Part shown: piece after piece, positions 16,961 to 30,526 of the stretch | How positions within the stretch are numbered: the stretch's first letter is position 1 | Layout: every line of letters starts with the position of its first letter | DNA from: JAGTVB01 sp964624765 | Lineage (GTDB): Bacteria > Pseudomonadota > Gammaproteobacteria > HK1 | DNA length: 64,000 nucleotides | Reading direction: 5' to 3' | Assembly (NCBI GenBank): GCA_964624765.1 | Contig: CAZUZO010000001.1 | Location: 46,534 to 110,533, forward strand | The notes under the pieces: generated by a model | Told to the model about the DNA's origin: nothing | Databases searched by the model: none | The model's input: the letters and a program-made list of their open reading frames with translations, nothing else | Position numbers and translations under genes: made by a program

Positions 16961-17667
16961 GATAACTCCCCAGTTCCGAGCGGAGCCAAGGATGGCGTGT
17001 CGCTGCCACACCAGCGGTCTAAGAGGGATACGAAGCGTTGCCGACTGATGGCCTGAGCACCCATGCGGGACAGGTGGGGGTTGGGGATCTGGCAGTCGAT
17101 CACCTGGAAATCGGCACGACACAGGTAAGCGAGTGCCACCTTCGATGCGTCTCGCTGACGACTGAACATCGATTCCCCGAAAAAGACCTTCCCTAACGCC
17201 ACACCGTACAGCCCTCCCGCTAGTTCCGACCCCCTCCAGCACTCGATGGAATGGGCATAACCCAGCCGGTGAAGCCGAACGTACGCTGTCCCCATCTTTC
17301 GGGTAATCCAGGTGCCGTCTTGCTGTGGGCGCGGTGCCGCACAGCCCATCACAACCCTTTCGAAGGCCTCGTTGACGGTGACTCCATAGCGCCCTTGCCG
17401 CAGGGTTTTACCCAGGCTGCGAGAGACATTGAGTAGCGCAGGGGACAGCACGGCACGGGGATCGGGGGACCACCACAAGATGTACCGGTCGTCGTTGAAC
17501 CAGGGAAAAATGCCACGTCGATAGGCATTGAGTAATCGCGCAGGGGTCAAGTCACCGCCGATCGCGAGGAGACCGTTTGGCTCCGTGAGGGCGCAATCGA
17601 CATGCGGGAAGCTATCAGGGGCGGAATGCTCGCCGATGTAATAGGGCAAAACACTTAACGGCTGCAC
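16948..17667 (-). CDS. aat: leucyl/phenylalanyl-tRNA-protein transferase
   Basis: A 239-residue enzyme that transfers Leu or Phe from aminoacyl-tRNA to proteins with N-terminal Arg or Lys. Family motifs are FPHVDCALTEPNGLLAIGGD, AYRRGIFPWF, ILWWSPDPRAVL, SIECW, LAGGLYGVALGKVFFGESMF and DCQIPNPHL. GTG 17667 is chosen because CGGAGG sits 8 bases upstream and VQPLSVLPY matches the usual N-terminus. The longer frame would overlap trxB. Together with bpt it forms the N-degron tagging pair. Confidence 0.95.
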   Translation of the reverse strand: MQPLSVLPYYIGEHSAPDSFPHVDCALTEPNGLLAIGGDLTPARLLNAYRRGIFPWFNDDRYILWWSPDPRAVLSPALLNVSRSLGKTLRQGRYGVTVNEAFERVVMGCAAPRPQQDGTWITRKMGTAYVRLHRLGYAHSIECWRGSELAGGLYGVALGKVFFGESMFSRQRDASKVALAYLCRADFQVIDCQIPNPHLSRMGAQAISRQRFVSLLDRWCGSDTPSLAPLGTGELSWIA

Positions 17668-17767
17668 CGGAGGGCCTCCGATTGTGCATCGCCCTGGGAC
17701 ATTGGCCGGCCGGCGAGCTCTACAGTAGACACCGGTGCGGCCAGTTGGAGGCTTTGCTTCATGGCCA

Positions 17768-18730
<963 letters not shown>

Positions 18731-18796
18731 TCAAAGAATCAGTGTGGACGTCATCGGTAATTTTTCCAATAATGAGACTGTTGTCGTGAACTTCGA

Positions 18797-21129
18797 TTGA
18801 CCAGGACTGCGGGCATTTTGTCAAGGAAAGCCAAAAACCCGGTGCAGAGCCCATGGCGAAGCATACTTCATCAGGGATTGCGCGAATCCATTCTGATCCT
18901 GTTCGCCGGTATCGCTCTGTACTTCACACTGGCGCTGGTAAGCTACCACCCATCGGATCCGGGCTGGTCCCACAGCGCGGAGAGAAGCGTCGTCTTCAAT
19001 CATGGCGGCCGAGCCGGGGCCTGGATTGCGGACATTCTTCTCTATTTGTTTGGCTACCTTGCCTACCTTTTCCCAGCCCTCGTCGTCTATGCCGGATGGC
19101 TGGTGTTTCGTGGAACAAGGCCGCGTAACACCCTGAGCGGCTTAAAAATAGCCGAGCGGACGCTGGGTTTTGTGCTCCTTCTCGGGGCCGGAAGTGGCCT
19201 CGCCACACTTTACTTCGGCGCTACAGGCCGGCTGCCGCTGGATGCCGGTGGTGTTCTAGGCCAGGTCGTCGGCAGCCACCTAATCGAACTGTTCGATGCC
19301 CTGGGCAGCACCTTGCTTCTCCTTACTCTTTTCGCAACGGGAATCACTTTGTTCACGGGCCTATCGTGGCTGACAATCATGGATACCACTGGTCGCTACA
19401 CGGTGTCCCTGATCGAGGGTCTCCAGGGATTAGGGCTGTACGCCGTCAACATTGTTCGTGCTTGGCGTGCGCAACGAGATAACCGGCTGCTCGCGGTCGA
19501 TAATACCAAGAGACCGGCCCAACGTTCTTCGCGGATCCGGGTCACGCGCATCGAACCCGCCATAGAGCGCCCTCGACCGGCGCCAGCTACACCGGCCGGG
19601 CAGAAGCCTCAGCTTCCTTTGCTGGAGCCACCGCGCGGCCACGCGCTCCCTTCACTCTCGCTTCTTGACGCCTCAAAACCCGCTATCCGAGTACTCTCAG
19701 ATGCCGAGCTGGCAAACATTTCCCAACAGGTTGAGCTCAAGCTAAAGGACTTTGGCATTGAGGTGCACGTCGTCGCGGTGCATCCCGGACCTGTCGTGAC
19801 ACGTTTCGAACTACAGCCGGCTCCTGGAGTAAAAGTCAGCCGCATCAGTAATTTATCAAAAGATCTTGCACGCTCCCTATCGACTTTTAGCGTGCGCATA
19901 GTGGAGGTCATCCCGGGCAAGTCTGTGATCGGTCTGGAGATCCCAAACCAGCAACGTGAACTCGTGACCTTGAGCGAGATTTTACAGTCCAAGGCATATG
20001 AAGATAGCACATCAGCACTTACTCTGGCACTTGGCAAGGATATCGCCGGACACCCGGTCGTGATGGATCTCGCGCGCATGCCTCACCTGCTGGTGGCGGG
20101 CACCACCGGATCAGGCAAGTCGGTCGCCATCAACGCCATGGTGCTGAGCCTCCTGTATAAAGTGCCCGCTACGGATGTGCGCCTGATTATGGTGGACCCT
20201 AAGGTCCTAGAACTCTCGGTGTACGATGGCATTCCGCATCTGTTGGCACCGGTCGTGACCGACTCCAAAGAAGCGGCCAATGCGCTGCGATGGTGTGTCG
20301 CGGAGATGGAACGCCGTTACCGGCTAATGTCGGCACTTTCGGTGCGTAACCTGGCGAGTTATAACCGTAAGGTGAAGGACGCCTTGGCCAGCGGCAGCGG
20401 CATCCGAGATCCCTTGTGGTCGGCCAAAGCGGGGGAAGGCGAGGCGGGGATCTTGGAACCCTTGGCGCTCGTTGTGGTGATCGTGGACGAGCTCGCTGAC
20501 CTCATGATGGTTGCTGGAAAGAAGGTGGAAGAGCTGATCGCGCGCCTGGCTCAGAAAGCCAGAGCTTCCGGCATCCATTTAGTCTTGGCGACGCAGCGGC
20601 CCTCGGTCGATGTCATTACCGGTCTCATCAAGGCGAACATTCCAAGCCGAATCGCGTTCCAAGTTTCGTCTAAGATCGATTCGCGTACCATTCTCGACCA
20701 AAGCGGCGCAGACCAGCTGTTAGGGCACGGCGACATGCTGTATTTGACGCCTGGGATGGCCGCCCCCATGCGAGTGCACGGGGCTTTCGTGCGCGATCAC
20801 GAAGTTCATGAGGTAGTGGAGAGCCTGCGCAGCCAAGGACATCCCCAATATATCGAGGATATCCTGACGGGGGGAGGTGATGACGCCACCGGGAGTGAGT
20901 GGGAACTGGATGGGGACCAAGAAGTCGAGCAGGATCCGTTGTTTGATCAAGCCGTGAAACTGGTTACCGAGAGTCGCCGGGCTTCCGTGTCGGGTGTGCA
21001 ACGCCGCCTGAAGATAGGCTATAACCGTGCGGCACGCATGGTGGAAGATATGGAGCGTGCGGGTATCGTGGGACCGCTGCAGTCAAATGGTAACCGCGAG
21101 GTGCTTGCTCCGCCTCCAACTGAGAGAGT

Positions 21130-21133
<4 letters not shown>
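18797..21133 (+). CDS. ftsK: DNA translocase FtsK
   Basis: A 778-residue septal DNA pump that clears and aligns the chromosome terminus for XerCD at dif. The N-terminal quarter has about four membrane segments (for example [19 protein letters not shown]). A short linker of about 100 residues follows, much shorter than in E. coli FtsK (1329 residues). The motor has Walker [12 protein letters not shown] (about residue 434) and Walker [14 protein letters not shown]. The C-terminal gamma winged helix is visible ([18 protein letters not shown]). TTG 18797 is the longest start; TTG 18818 is an alternative. It overlaps lolA, so the two are coupled. Confidence 0.95.
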
Positions 21134-23141
<2,008 letters not shown>

Positions 23142-23170
23142 TCGAGACGGGCGCGGGTCAATCGCCGGTT

Positions 23171-23210
23171 GCCGCGCCGAGTTCCGTCTGGTATCGGAAC
23201 TCGGCGCGGC
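23171..23210. terminator. 16-bp perfect stem hairpin between convergent serS and yccA
   Basis: GCCGCGCCGAGTTCCG pairs completely with CGGAACTCGGCGCGGC across an eight-base loop. There is no T-run on either side, so intrinsic termination is uncertain. The position between two converging genes suits a bidirectional terminator or RNA-stabilising hairpin. Confidence 0.7.
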
Positions 23211-23238
23211 ACACACGGCTTGGCTCGTGCCGGGCCGA

Positions 23239-23913
23239 TTAATCGTCTCCGCCCATAAAGCCTAGAAGGTGAAGCAGTGAAGTGAAGAGATTGAAGATCG
23301 AAACAAAGAGGGTGACCGTCGCCATGATGTAGTTCGTTTCACCCCCATGGACGATCTGACTTGTTTGCCACAGAATGAGCCCCGACATCAATAGCACGAA
23401 CATGGCCGAAACGGCTAGCGACAGTCCCTGAAGCCCGAACACGGCCGCCCCGAGGCCAGCGAGAAAGGCGACCAATATCCCGACCATTAGGAAGCCACCC
23501 AGAAAACTAAAATCCCGCCGCGACGTGAGCGCATAGCCGGATAATCCAAGAAAAATGACGCCGGTTGCACCCATGGCTACCATGATGAGCTCACTGCCGT
23601 TCGAGAAAGCCTGCACGTAGGAAGTGAGGATCGGGCCGAGCGTGAGCCCCATGAAGCCGGTCAACGCGAACACAAAGACCAGGCCAAGGGCGCTGTTTTG
23701 GAACTTGCTGACCAGGAAAAGCAGGGCAAAGTAGCCGACCAGGGTCACGATCAAGCCCGGATGCGGGAGCGCGAAGACCATGGATATACCCGCCATCGCT
23801 GCGCTGAACAGCAATGTCATGGCTAATAGCGTATACGTGTTGCGAATGAGCTTATTGGCAGCAAGAGCGGTCGTCGTAGCCGGTCTTGCGATGGCAAACT
23901 CATTTCCTGGCAT
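23239..23913 (-). CDS. yccA: Bax inhibitor-1/YccA family membrane protein
   Basis: About 224 residues with seven hydrophobic segments (for example TYTLLAMTLLFSAAMAGISM and GLVFVFALTGFMGLTLGPIL). The family signature GPILTSY and the C-terminal ETNYIMATVTLFVSIFNLF are present. BI-1 members are pH-sensitive calcium-leak channels, and E. coli YccA modulates the FtsH protease. Start ATG 23913 has AGGAGGTG just upstream. In E. coli yccA is next to tRNASer(UGA), as here. Confidence 0.9.
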   Translation of the reverse strand: MPGNEFAIARPATTTALAANKLIRNTYTLLAMTLLFSAAMAGISMVFALPHPGLIVTLVGYFALLFLVSKFQNSALGLVFVFALTGFMGLTLGPILTSYVQAFSNGSELIMVAMGATGVIFLGLSGYALTSRRDFSFLGGFLMVGILVAFLAGLGAAVFGLQGLSLAVSAMFVLLMSGLILWQTSQIVHGGETNYIMATVTLFVSIFNLFTSLLHLLGFMGGDD

Positions 23914-24441
23914 GTGAAGCACCTCCTGATTGAACGGTTGACTGTTGCGTAGACCCCAAACGATGGGCTTAGTTTCGGGAAAGCAGCAAAGATGTCAAGA
24001 CCACTGCGGACTCATGGCACGGTAAATGGGTTCTCACCGTCACCGTCATGTCGGTCTCATGTCCGCGCTAGAGAGTCGTCGAGTGCGGTCAACGTATGGC
24101 TAGCTCGACCGTAGCCATCCTTGTTGGACGGAGCCGCTTCGCGGAGAACGGCTTCGGCGCGTAATCAAGCATAACATAAAATGTCACCTCACCTCTCGCG
24201 TAGGAGGGGTCATTCCAAGAAGAATCATGAGGTTATTGCGCCAGGCAAAGCTGGGTGAAGGGGGAAGTCATCTAGACGGATGACCATGACAGAAACCTTC
24301 TTTGCGACCCCGCAGGGGCAAGTCCTGAGCCGGCAAAGGTTGGCCACCCGCCGGAACCGCGTGTGGCGTGGTGCGGAGGCGATCCCGGCTGCGAACTCAA
24401 TTTTTCCCTGGCAGGCTTTCCTTGGTATTCTGGTCCACTGT
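23914..24441. other. gene-free stretch before tRNASer
   Basis: I see no credible gene. It contains a GC-rich interrupted palindrome around 24131-24155 and the promoter region of yccA. Open frames here are overlapped by the tRNA or lack homology. Confidence 0.5.
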
Positions 24442-24526
24442 GGAGAGGTGGCTGAGCGGTCGAAAGCGGCGGTCTTGAAAACCGTTGACCCTAGCGGGTC
24501 CGTGGGTTCGAATCCCACCCTCTCCG
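24442..24526 (+). tRNA. serT: tRNA-Ser (anticodon TGA)
   Basis: The acceptor stem GGAGAGG pairs with CCTCTCC. The anticodon loop is CTTGAAA, giving TGA. A long variable arm (TTGACCCTAGCGGGTC) fits a class II serine tRNA. The T arm is GTGGGTTCGAATCCCAC. The discriminator is G; the CCA end is not encoded (GCA follows). Confidence 0.95.
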
Positions 24527-24601
24527 GCAAATCATGTGCTCGGTTCGTTGACATGCTAGGGAATCGACGTGGCACGGGCAAGCTGTTCCCTGCATGCCCT
24601 G

Positions 24602-26419
24602 TTAGGTTTCCAAGAAAGCCCGCAGGTGGTCTGCGCGGCGCGGGCGACGGAGCTTGCGTATCGCTTCGGCCTCGATCTGGCGAATACGTTCCCGTGTGAG
24701 GTCGAATTGCTTTCCAACTTCCTCCAGCGTATGGTCGCAATTCATACCGATTCCGTAGCGCATGGCGACGACTTTAGCTTCTCTCGGCGTGAGGGTGTCA
24801 AGGAGGGCGTCCGTGGCGACCTTGCATCCGCGTTGAGTGGCCGATTCCAAGGGAGCTTGGGTCGTATCATCCTCAAGGAAATCGCCGGGATGGATGTCGT
24901 CTTCATCCGCACCCAGGCTTTCCATTGATACGGGTTGCAGCGAAGCGTTTAATACTTTTCGGACCTTGTCTTCTGGCATATCTAGGCGCTCCGCCAGTTC
25001 TTGAGGCTGAGCTTCCCGACCTTTCTCTTGGAGAATCTGTCGTGAGACCTGCTGCAGCCGGTTGATGTGCTGATACATGTGCACCGGTATTCGAATGGTA
25101 CGCGCCTGGTTGGCGATGGAACGCGTTATGGCTTCACGAATCCACCAGGTGGCGTAGGTAGAAAATTTATAACCGCGTCTGTAGTCGAATTTATCGACGG
25201 CTCGCATGAGTCCGATGTTGCCTTCTTGGATAACATCTAGAAACGGCAGACCCCGATTCCGGTATTTCTTAGCAATCGATATCACAAGCCGGAGGTTCGC
25301 TTCCACCATCTGGCTTTTCGCCCGTTTCGCCTTGGCCTCGTTGACAGACATGCAACGTTCCACTGCTTTGAGCTCAGCAAGAGTCAGACCCGCTGCTAGC
25401 TGCGCTTGGCGATATTTTCTCTCGGCGGATCGAATCCGGCGGGCTAGGGCCGGTGAACTCGAATCATGAGCGCACGTTGCCTGATAAACAGTGCCAGGTT
25501 CACCCACTCCCGTTAGGTGCGACTCCGGCGCTAGCGGTCGTCCAGCCTGCATCTGCCTTAACAGATCGCGGACGAGTTGGGTAAGCTGGATGAGGGGTTT
25601 CTGGGCTAACTTGATAGCCATGAATTCCTCGGCAAGACGGCGCTGTAAAGCCAGGGCGGCATCGCTGCCAATGCCATCGACAGAGAGAGCGTCTGTTAGG
25701 CGGGCGTATAACTCTCGAATGCGCCCGAATCGCTGCATGGCTTCTTGGGGATCCGGGTCTATTTCAGGAGCCGAAATGTCCTCGGGATGGCGCAAAAAAT
25801 GTTCAGAGCGGGGTGATGCATCGGAGGCGGGCCCTGCTTCGTCGGATGTATCCGAGTCAACGAATGCCACGACGAAATCGCTCACGCGCATCTCACCCCG
25901 CTGAACCGTATCGATCCACCGCAGAACTTCAGCCACCACAGCCGGACATCCGGCGATCGATGACGCGCACCGACGGACTCCTTCATCGATGGTCTTGGCC
26001 AGAATCACCTCGTCCTCACGGGTTAGCAGATTTGGTGTTCCCGTTTCACGCATATACAGCTGGATCGCATCGATGGTAGAAGTTGTGGCCGTATCGATGT
26101 CGACATCAATGACCGCTTCGAGCTCTTCAGCGAGTGTGCCATCGAGCTGTTCTGAGGCAAATACGAGGGCGTCTGGATCCGGTGGCTGTTCGAAGACGGC
26201 TATTCCCATGTCCCGAATGACGTCGATGATCGCTTCCAGCTGGTCGGCTTCATGAAACTCCTCTTGTAGGTAGTCGTTAATTTCTCCGGAAGTCAGAAAT
26301 CCCTTTGCCCGTCCGTTGCGCAACAGCTTTTGCACCTTCGACCGACTCGTCTTTGCACCCAGTCCCATTAGCGACTCTCCCAACCTCTCGTATCTCGTCA
26401 AGATCTGGTATCTAACCAA
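24602..26419 (-). CDS. rpoD: RpoD-like sigma-70 factor
   Basis: A 605-residue sigma factor with all primary-sigma regions. Region 1.1 is [20 protein letters not shown]. Region 1.2 is [21 protein letters not shown] non-conserved insert follows, then region 2 ([40 protein letters not shown]). Region 3 follows, and region 4.2 is [19 protein letters not shown]. In region 2.4 the residue matching E. coli Gln437, which reads promoter position -12, is Glu429 (WWIREAI instead of WWIRQAI; codon GAA). Region 3.0 is also diverged ([12 protein letters not shown]). The usual rpsU-dnaG neighbours are absent. It may be the only RpoD or a second RpoD-like copy. The start may be 17 codons later (MGLGAKTSR). 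Confidence 0.88.
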   Translation of the reverse strand: MVRYQILTRYERLGESLMGLGAKTSRSKVQKLLRNGRAKGFLTSGEINDYLQEEFHEADQLEAIIDVIRDMGIAVFEQPPDPDALVFASEQLDGTLAEELEAVIDVDIDTATTSTIDAIQLYMRETGTPNLLTREDEVILAKTIDEGVRRCASSIAGCPAVVAEVLRWIDTVQRGEMRVSDFVVAFVDSDTSDEAGPASDASPRSEHFLRHPEDISAPEIDPDPQEAMQRFGRIRELYARLTDALSVDGIGSDAALALQRRLAEEFMAIKLAQKPLIQLTQLVRDLLRQMQAGRPLAPESHLTGVGEPGTVYQATCAHDSSSPALARRIRSAERKYRQAQLAAGLTLAELKAVERCMSVNEAKAKRAKSQMVEANLRLVISIAKKYRNRGLPFLDVIQEGNIGLMRAVDKFDYRRGYKFSTYATWWIREAITRSIANQARTIRIPVHMYQHINRLQQVSRQILQEKGREAQPQELAERLDMPEDKVRKVLNASLQPVSMESLGADEDDIHPGDFLEDDTTQAPLESATQRGCKVATDALLDTLTPREAKVVAMRYGIGMNCDHTLEEVGKQFDLTRERIRQIEAEAIRKLRRPRRADHLRAFLET

Positions 26420-27187
26420 GAACTTGGTTTCTGACGCCTTAACCCCTCGCGACGATATGGTTTTCTTCAGAAGGCGCGTCTCTCACCCAGAACACACCGA
26501 GAAGACATGACGGATAGCCGGCAACCCTACCTGAGGCAGGGTGTTCGTCGGCTAACCAGGGCGATCTGGCGAACTCCAGAAGATGGACCCTCTCTGGGCG
26601 CCAAGAAAGCTCGACGATCCAGGATCCGGGGTAGTTGCCATGCTCCTTCGGGGCGGCGAGTAGACTAAGCGCCTTTCTTCCTCAAGCTCAGCCACGCTTG
26701 CCATAGCTGCGTTGCGCAGCGGCTCGCCGCTGTGCGCCTTGCTCTGCCGGCGCTCGCGACATTTTTAAAACAGCTTCTAAGTGTCTGCAGCTAGGTTCTT
26801 TTTTGCGAAAGGAGCATCCCTCTACTGGGGCACTTATCGTCCATTTGGACAAAGTACTTGAGTTGCTCGCTCATGCGTTGACGACTTGACATACCAGCGG
26901 CGCGTGGAGATTCATCGTTGGCGCGAGTCGATTTGAGCTAAAAGGAACCGAAGGGTTTTAGCTGATCGCCCCTGGCTGGACCTCAATTGTTGATATCGGT
27001 CGCAAGTGTTGAAAGGAGAAGTGTGGGCAGCTTGGTCGCATTGGGACCGCGTACTACACTAGCTGTGCGCGAGCAAGGATGAGTCGGGGGAGGGCACCGC
27101 AGGCTTTAGACTGGCCACCGCCGAGCCGTGTCAGTCGAAGCCTTTCAACCGTGAAATCATTCGTGCTGAAGAGTGAGGAGTTTGCCG
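26420..27187. other. long intergenic region upstream of rpoD and uvrY
   Basis: It contains the divergent upstream regions of rpoD and uvrY and a family B repeat. Several A(A/N)GGA motifs (26811, 26941, 27014, 27074) lie outside it; such motifs bind CsrA/RsmA, but no folded RNA gene could be established. No protein gene is supported. Confidence 0.4.
26690..26778 (-). repeat. inverted-repeat element family B, copy 1 (one end eroded)
   Basis: It reads CGCTTGCCATAGCTGCGTTG through GCCTTGCTCTGCCGGCGCTCG to the intact terminus TTTTTAAAACAGCTTCT. The opposite terminus AGAAGCTGTTTTAA is not recognisable. Relatives are at 30893, 35772, 42298 and 61925. Confidence 0.75.
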
Positions 27188-27835
27188 ATGGCTCGATTGC
27201 TCTTGGTCGACGACCACCGTTTGGTGCGTACCGCTCTCAAGCGCCTCTTAGAGGCGAGTGCAGGCATTGATGGGGTCGCGGAGGCGGGCAGTGGAGATGA
27301 GGCCATTGGTGTGGCTAAACTGCACAGCCCCGATGTCATCCTCATGGGAATCACCTTGCCGGGTATCGGTGGCTTGGAATCGACGCGGAGGTTGCTTCGT
27401 ATCAATTCACAATTCAAAATAATCATACTCGCGACGCGCGCTGACGCCCCGGTTGCTCTGCGCTTGCTGCAAGCCGGCGCGATCGGCTATCTCACAAAGG
27501 GTTGTACGGTCGACGAGATGCTCCAAGCCATTGCCTTCGCACAACGCGGGGAGCAGTATGTCTGCGCCGAAGTAGCCCAACGCATAGTCGAGGCTCATGT
27601 CAATGGCCGTCACGCTCGGCTCGATAGTCTGTCCCGACGCGAGTTAGAAGTCCTGCTTATGGTGAGCGAAGGGAAAAGAAACCGAGAGATCTCCCAACGG
27701 CTCTGCCTCAGTCCCAAGACCGTCAGCACGTATCGAGCACGGCTGTTAAGCAAACTCGGGGTACGCACCGATGTGGCGCTAGCGCACATTGCTCTGCGTC
27801 ACGGTCTCGTTGATCAGTGCAGTCCCATCGAGTAG
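27188..27835 (+). CDS. uvrY: UvrY/GacA-type response regulator with a substituted phosphorylation site
   Basis: A 215-residue NarL/FixJ-type regulator. The receiver has MARLLLVDDHRLV with acidic Asp8/Asp9 and the conserved Lys in YLTKG. The LuxR-type helix-turn-helix is at the C-terminus (LSRRELEVLLMVSEGKRNRE, then LSPKTVSTYRARLLSKLGV). Position 54, the phosphorylated Asp in GacA (LMDVKMPG), is Gly here (ILMGITLPG; codon GGA). The protein should therefore not be phosphorylated normally. The start is ATG 27188 with GAGGAG upstream. UvrY/GacA normally drives transcription of Csr/Rsm small RNAs. It precedes uvrC, as in E. coli. Confidence 0.92.
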   Translation: MARLLLVDDHRLVRTALKRLLEASAGIDGVAEAGSGDEAIGVAKLHSPDVILMGITLPGIGGLESTRRLLRINSQFKIIILATRADAPVALRLLQAGAIGYLTKGCTVDEMLQAIAFAQRGEQYVCAEVAQRIVEAHVNGRHARLDSLSRRELEVLLMVSEGKRNREISQRLCLSPKTVSTYRARLLSKLGVRTDVALAHIALRHGLVDQCSPIE

Positions 27836-27983
27836 CCATATCGCAAAACGCCAAAACAGCTTTTAAACGGTTTCTTGAACGTAGTATACCCTGACCTTAG
27901 CCGAATCGTTGTCTCGGCCGACGCCGCCGTTCAGGGAACGTCGTAATGGCCAGGTACAGCATCAGTAGCGGAGGCTACAGTGG

Positions 27984-29828
27984 ATGAACTGCGGCAATGA
28001 GTCGTTTGAGGTTTCCGCTTTTCTCTCCGGTCTGACCAGCCACCCCGGTGTCTACCGGATGTTCGATACGCGGGGCGAAGTGATTTATGTTGGGAAAGCG
28101 CGGAATCTCAGGAAGCGTCTCGGGAGTTACTTTCGTCGTCAGGACTTCTTGCCGCAACGAACGCAGGCCCTGATGTCTCGCGTTCGGACGATCGAAATTA
28201 CGGTTACCCAGAATGAGACTGAAGCCCTGATCCTGGAACATAACCTCATCAAGGCGTTTCGCCCTCGATACAACGTTCTTCTGCGCGACGATAAGAGCTA
28301 TCCCTACATCCACATTTCCACCGATCAACGAATTCCACGTCTGAGTTTTCATCGTGGGGCATTGAAGAGCAGGGGGAGATATTTTGGTCCTTTCCCAAAC
28401 GCCACGGCTGTGCGCCAGAGTCTCAGCCTACTTCAGCAGCTGTTCCAGCTCAGACAGTGCGAAGATAGCTTCTTTCACAACCGCACTCGGCCTTGTTTGC
28501 AACACCAGATCAAGCGATGCACAGCTCCCTGCGTGAGGCTGGTAGACGAAAACACGTACCGGGCGGATGTCGACCACGCAGTGATGTTTTTAGAGGCCAC
28601 GAACGAAAAGGTGCTGATAGAACTTATGGCACGCATGGATGAGGCGGCGCGATCTTTGGAGTTTGAGCGCGCGGCCAGATATCGGGATCAAATCGCCATG
28701 CTAAAACAATTGCAACAACGTCAGTATGTTAGTGGGCCTGGAGGTGATATCGATGTGGTCGCTGCTCGGTGCCGGGACGGCGTTGCCGTGGTGGAAGTTT
28801 TCTTTATTCGCAAAGGGCAGAATCTGGGGAACAAAACCTTTTTCCCGGCCCACAGTGCGGGGCTCGATGCGAGTGAGATCCTGGATGCGTTTCTGCCGCA
28901 ATACTATTTAAGGCCGTCCGTCACGGAGAACATGCCTGCTGAAATCCTCATTAGTGAGGCTGTTGGTGGCCAGAGCCCATTGACTTCCGTGCTCACACAA
29001 CGCTGTGGGCGCAAGGTTTCAGTCACCCATCGGGTGCGGGGCACAAGGTCTCAGTGGCTAGCGATGGCGATCAACAATGCGGAAATTGCTTTGACCCATC
29101 AATTGTCGCGGGGCACAAATTTACAAGCCCGCTTCGAGGCACTGCGCGAAACTTTGGGGCTCGCTTCGGTACCTCAGAGGATTGAAGGCTTTGATGTCAG
29201 TCACACCCAAGGGGAGGCAACGGTTGCAGCGTGCGTTGTTTTCGGTCTCAAGGGGGCCCTGAAGTCTGATTACCGGCGCTACAATATCCGCAACATCACC
29301 CCCGGAGATGACTACGCGGCCCTCTCGCAAGCACTCGCCCGTCGTTACGGGCGATTACAGAAGGATGAAGGGGTGTTCCCCGATATCATCATGGTGGATG
29401 GTGGGAGAGGGCAGCTGTCCCAGGTACAGGAACTTCTGCTGGGCCTGGGCATTCGGGATGTCCTCGTCGTAGGGGTCGCCAAGGGACCCGCGCGCAAGGC
29501 GGGACACGAGACGATATTTTCGTCGCGCGCGGCGACTGCATTGACGTTGCCGGCAACCTCTCCTGCGTTACAGTTGATTCAACAGATCCGTGATGAATCC
29601 CATCGCTTCGCGATCGCTGGGCACCGTTCACGTCGCGCCCGAGCACGTAGAGTTTCCGTATTGGAGGGAATTTCTGGCATCGGCGCCCAGCGGCGGCAGC
29701 GGTTGCTACGCGAATTCGGAGGACTGCAGGGGATTGCTAGCGCGGGAGTGAGCGACCTGGCACGCGTCAAAGGCATCGGTCAGGAACTGGCCCAGCTGGT
29801 TTACGAGGCATTTCACCGAAATGACTAA
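27984..29828 (+). CDS. uvrC: excinuclease ABC subunit C
   Basis: A 614-residue endonuclease that makes both incisions in nucleotide excision repair. The N-terminal GIY-YIG nuclease is HPGVYRMFDTRGEVIYVGKA. The UVR motif that binds UvrB is EAARSLEFERAARYRDQI (about residue 225). The RNase-H-like domain follows (EGFDVSHTQGEATVAA, DIIMVDGGRGQL). Tandem helix-hairpin-helix motifs end the protein (EGISGIGAQRRQRLL, RVKGIGQELAQLV). Length is normal (E. coli 610). ATG 27984 is used. Confidence 0.97.
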   Translation: MNCGNESFEVSAFLSGLTSHPGVYRMFDTRGEVIYVGKARNLRKRLGSYFRRQDFLPQRTQALMSRVRTIEITVTQNETEALILEHNLIKAFRPRYNVLLRDDKSYPYIHISTDQRIPRLSFHRGALKSRGRYFGPFPNATAVRQSLSLLQQLFQLRQCEDSFFHNRTRPCLQHQIKRCTAPCVRLVDENTYRADVDHAVMFLEATNEKVLIELMARMDEAARSLEFERAARYRDQIAMLKQLQQRQYVSGPGGDIDVVAARCRDGVAVVEVFFIRKGQNLGNKTFFPAHSAGLDASEILDAFLPQYYLRPSVTENMPAEILISEAVGGQSPLTSVLTQRCGRKVSVTHRVRGTRSQWLAMAINNAEIALTHQLSRGTNLQARFEALRETLGLASVPQRIEGFDVSHTQGEATVAACVVFGLKGALKSDYRRYNIRNITPGDDYAALSQALARRYGRLQKDEGVFPDIIMVDGGRGQLSQVQELLLGLGIRDVLVVGVAKGPARKAGHETIFSSRAATALTLPATSPALQLIQQIRDESHRFAIAGHRSRRARARRVSVLEGISGIGAQRRQRLLREFGGLQGIASAGVSDLARVKGIGQELAQLVYEAFHRND

Positions 29829-29897
29829 AGCAGGCAGCGCTGCCAAGTGGGGAGGGGTCGAAGCGGGCTTTTAACGATGGCCGGCTCCTGGGTACTG

Positions 29898-30526
29898 ATG
29901 CTAACAAACATCCCAAACCGCCTCACTTTATTTCGTATCGGGCTGATCCCGGTCTTCGTGCTGGTATTCTATCTTCCAGTGGGATGGACGAATCTTGCGG
30001 CCGCAGCGATTTACGGCCTAGCGGCGCTGACCGACTGGCTTGACGGCTACCTCGCACGCAGGCTGGACCAAACTTCGTCCTTCGGTGCTTTCCTCGATCC
30101 AGTCGCTGACAAGTTGATGGTCACCGTTGCACTCGTCCTTCTAGTGCAACGGGATCCCAACCCGTGGTTAGCCGTGCCGGCCTGCATCATCGTCGGTCGA
30201 GAAATCGCCATATCCGCTTTGCGCGAGTGGATGGCCGCCGTCGGGGAGCGCTCCAAGGTCAAGGTAATGAGCCTCGGGAAACTGAAGACTACGGCGCAGA
30301 TGTTGGCCATTGTGCTCATGCTTTATGCCGCACCTTCGCAGCACTCCATCCTGTACGATATTGGTTTTATTTTGCTTTATCTCGCGGCTCTCCTGACGCT
30401 GTGGTCTATGGTGCTGTATCTACGGGCAGCTCGCTCAGTCTTGCTCGTTCCTCCCGGACAGGCGGAATCACGTGCATCCAGCCTTGACACTTCGAAGCGC
30501 AGCACTAAAATAAAACCTCCAGGTCT

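Noticed and set aside
16961..17242. N-terminal extension of the leucyltransferase frame
   Set aside because: It overlaps aat in another frame, and ATG 16960 has a good ribosome site and the family N-terminus.
24225..24740. Minus-strand 171-residue open frame
   Set aside because: It runs across the tRNASer gene and into rpoD; composition is typical of a shadow frame.
26800..27100. Candidate RsmY/CsrB-type small RNA before uvrY
   Set aside because: Four AGGA-type motifs are present, but I could not place them in stable hairpin loops or find promoter and terminator; too weak to list as an RNA gene.
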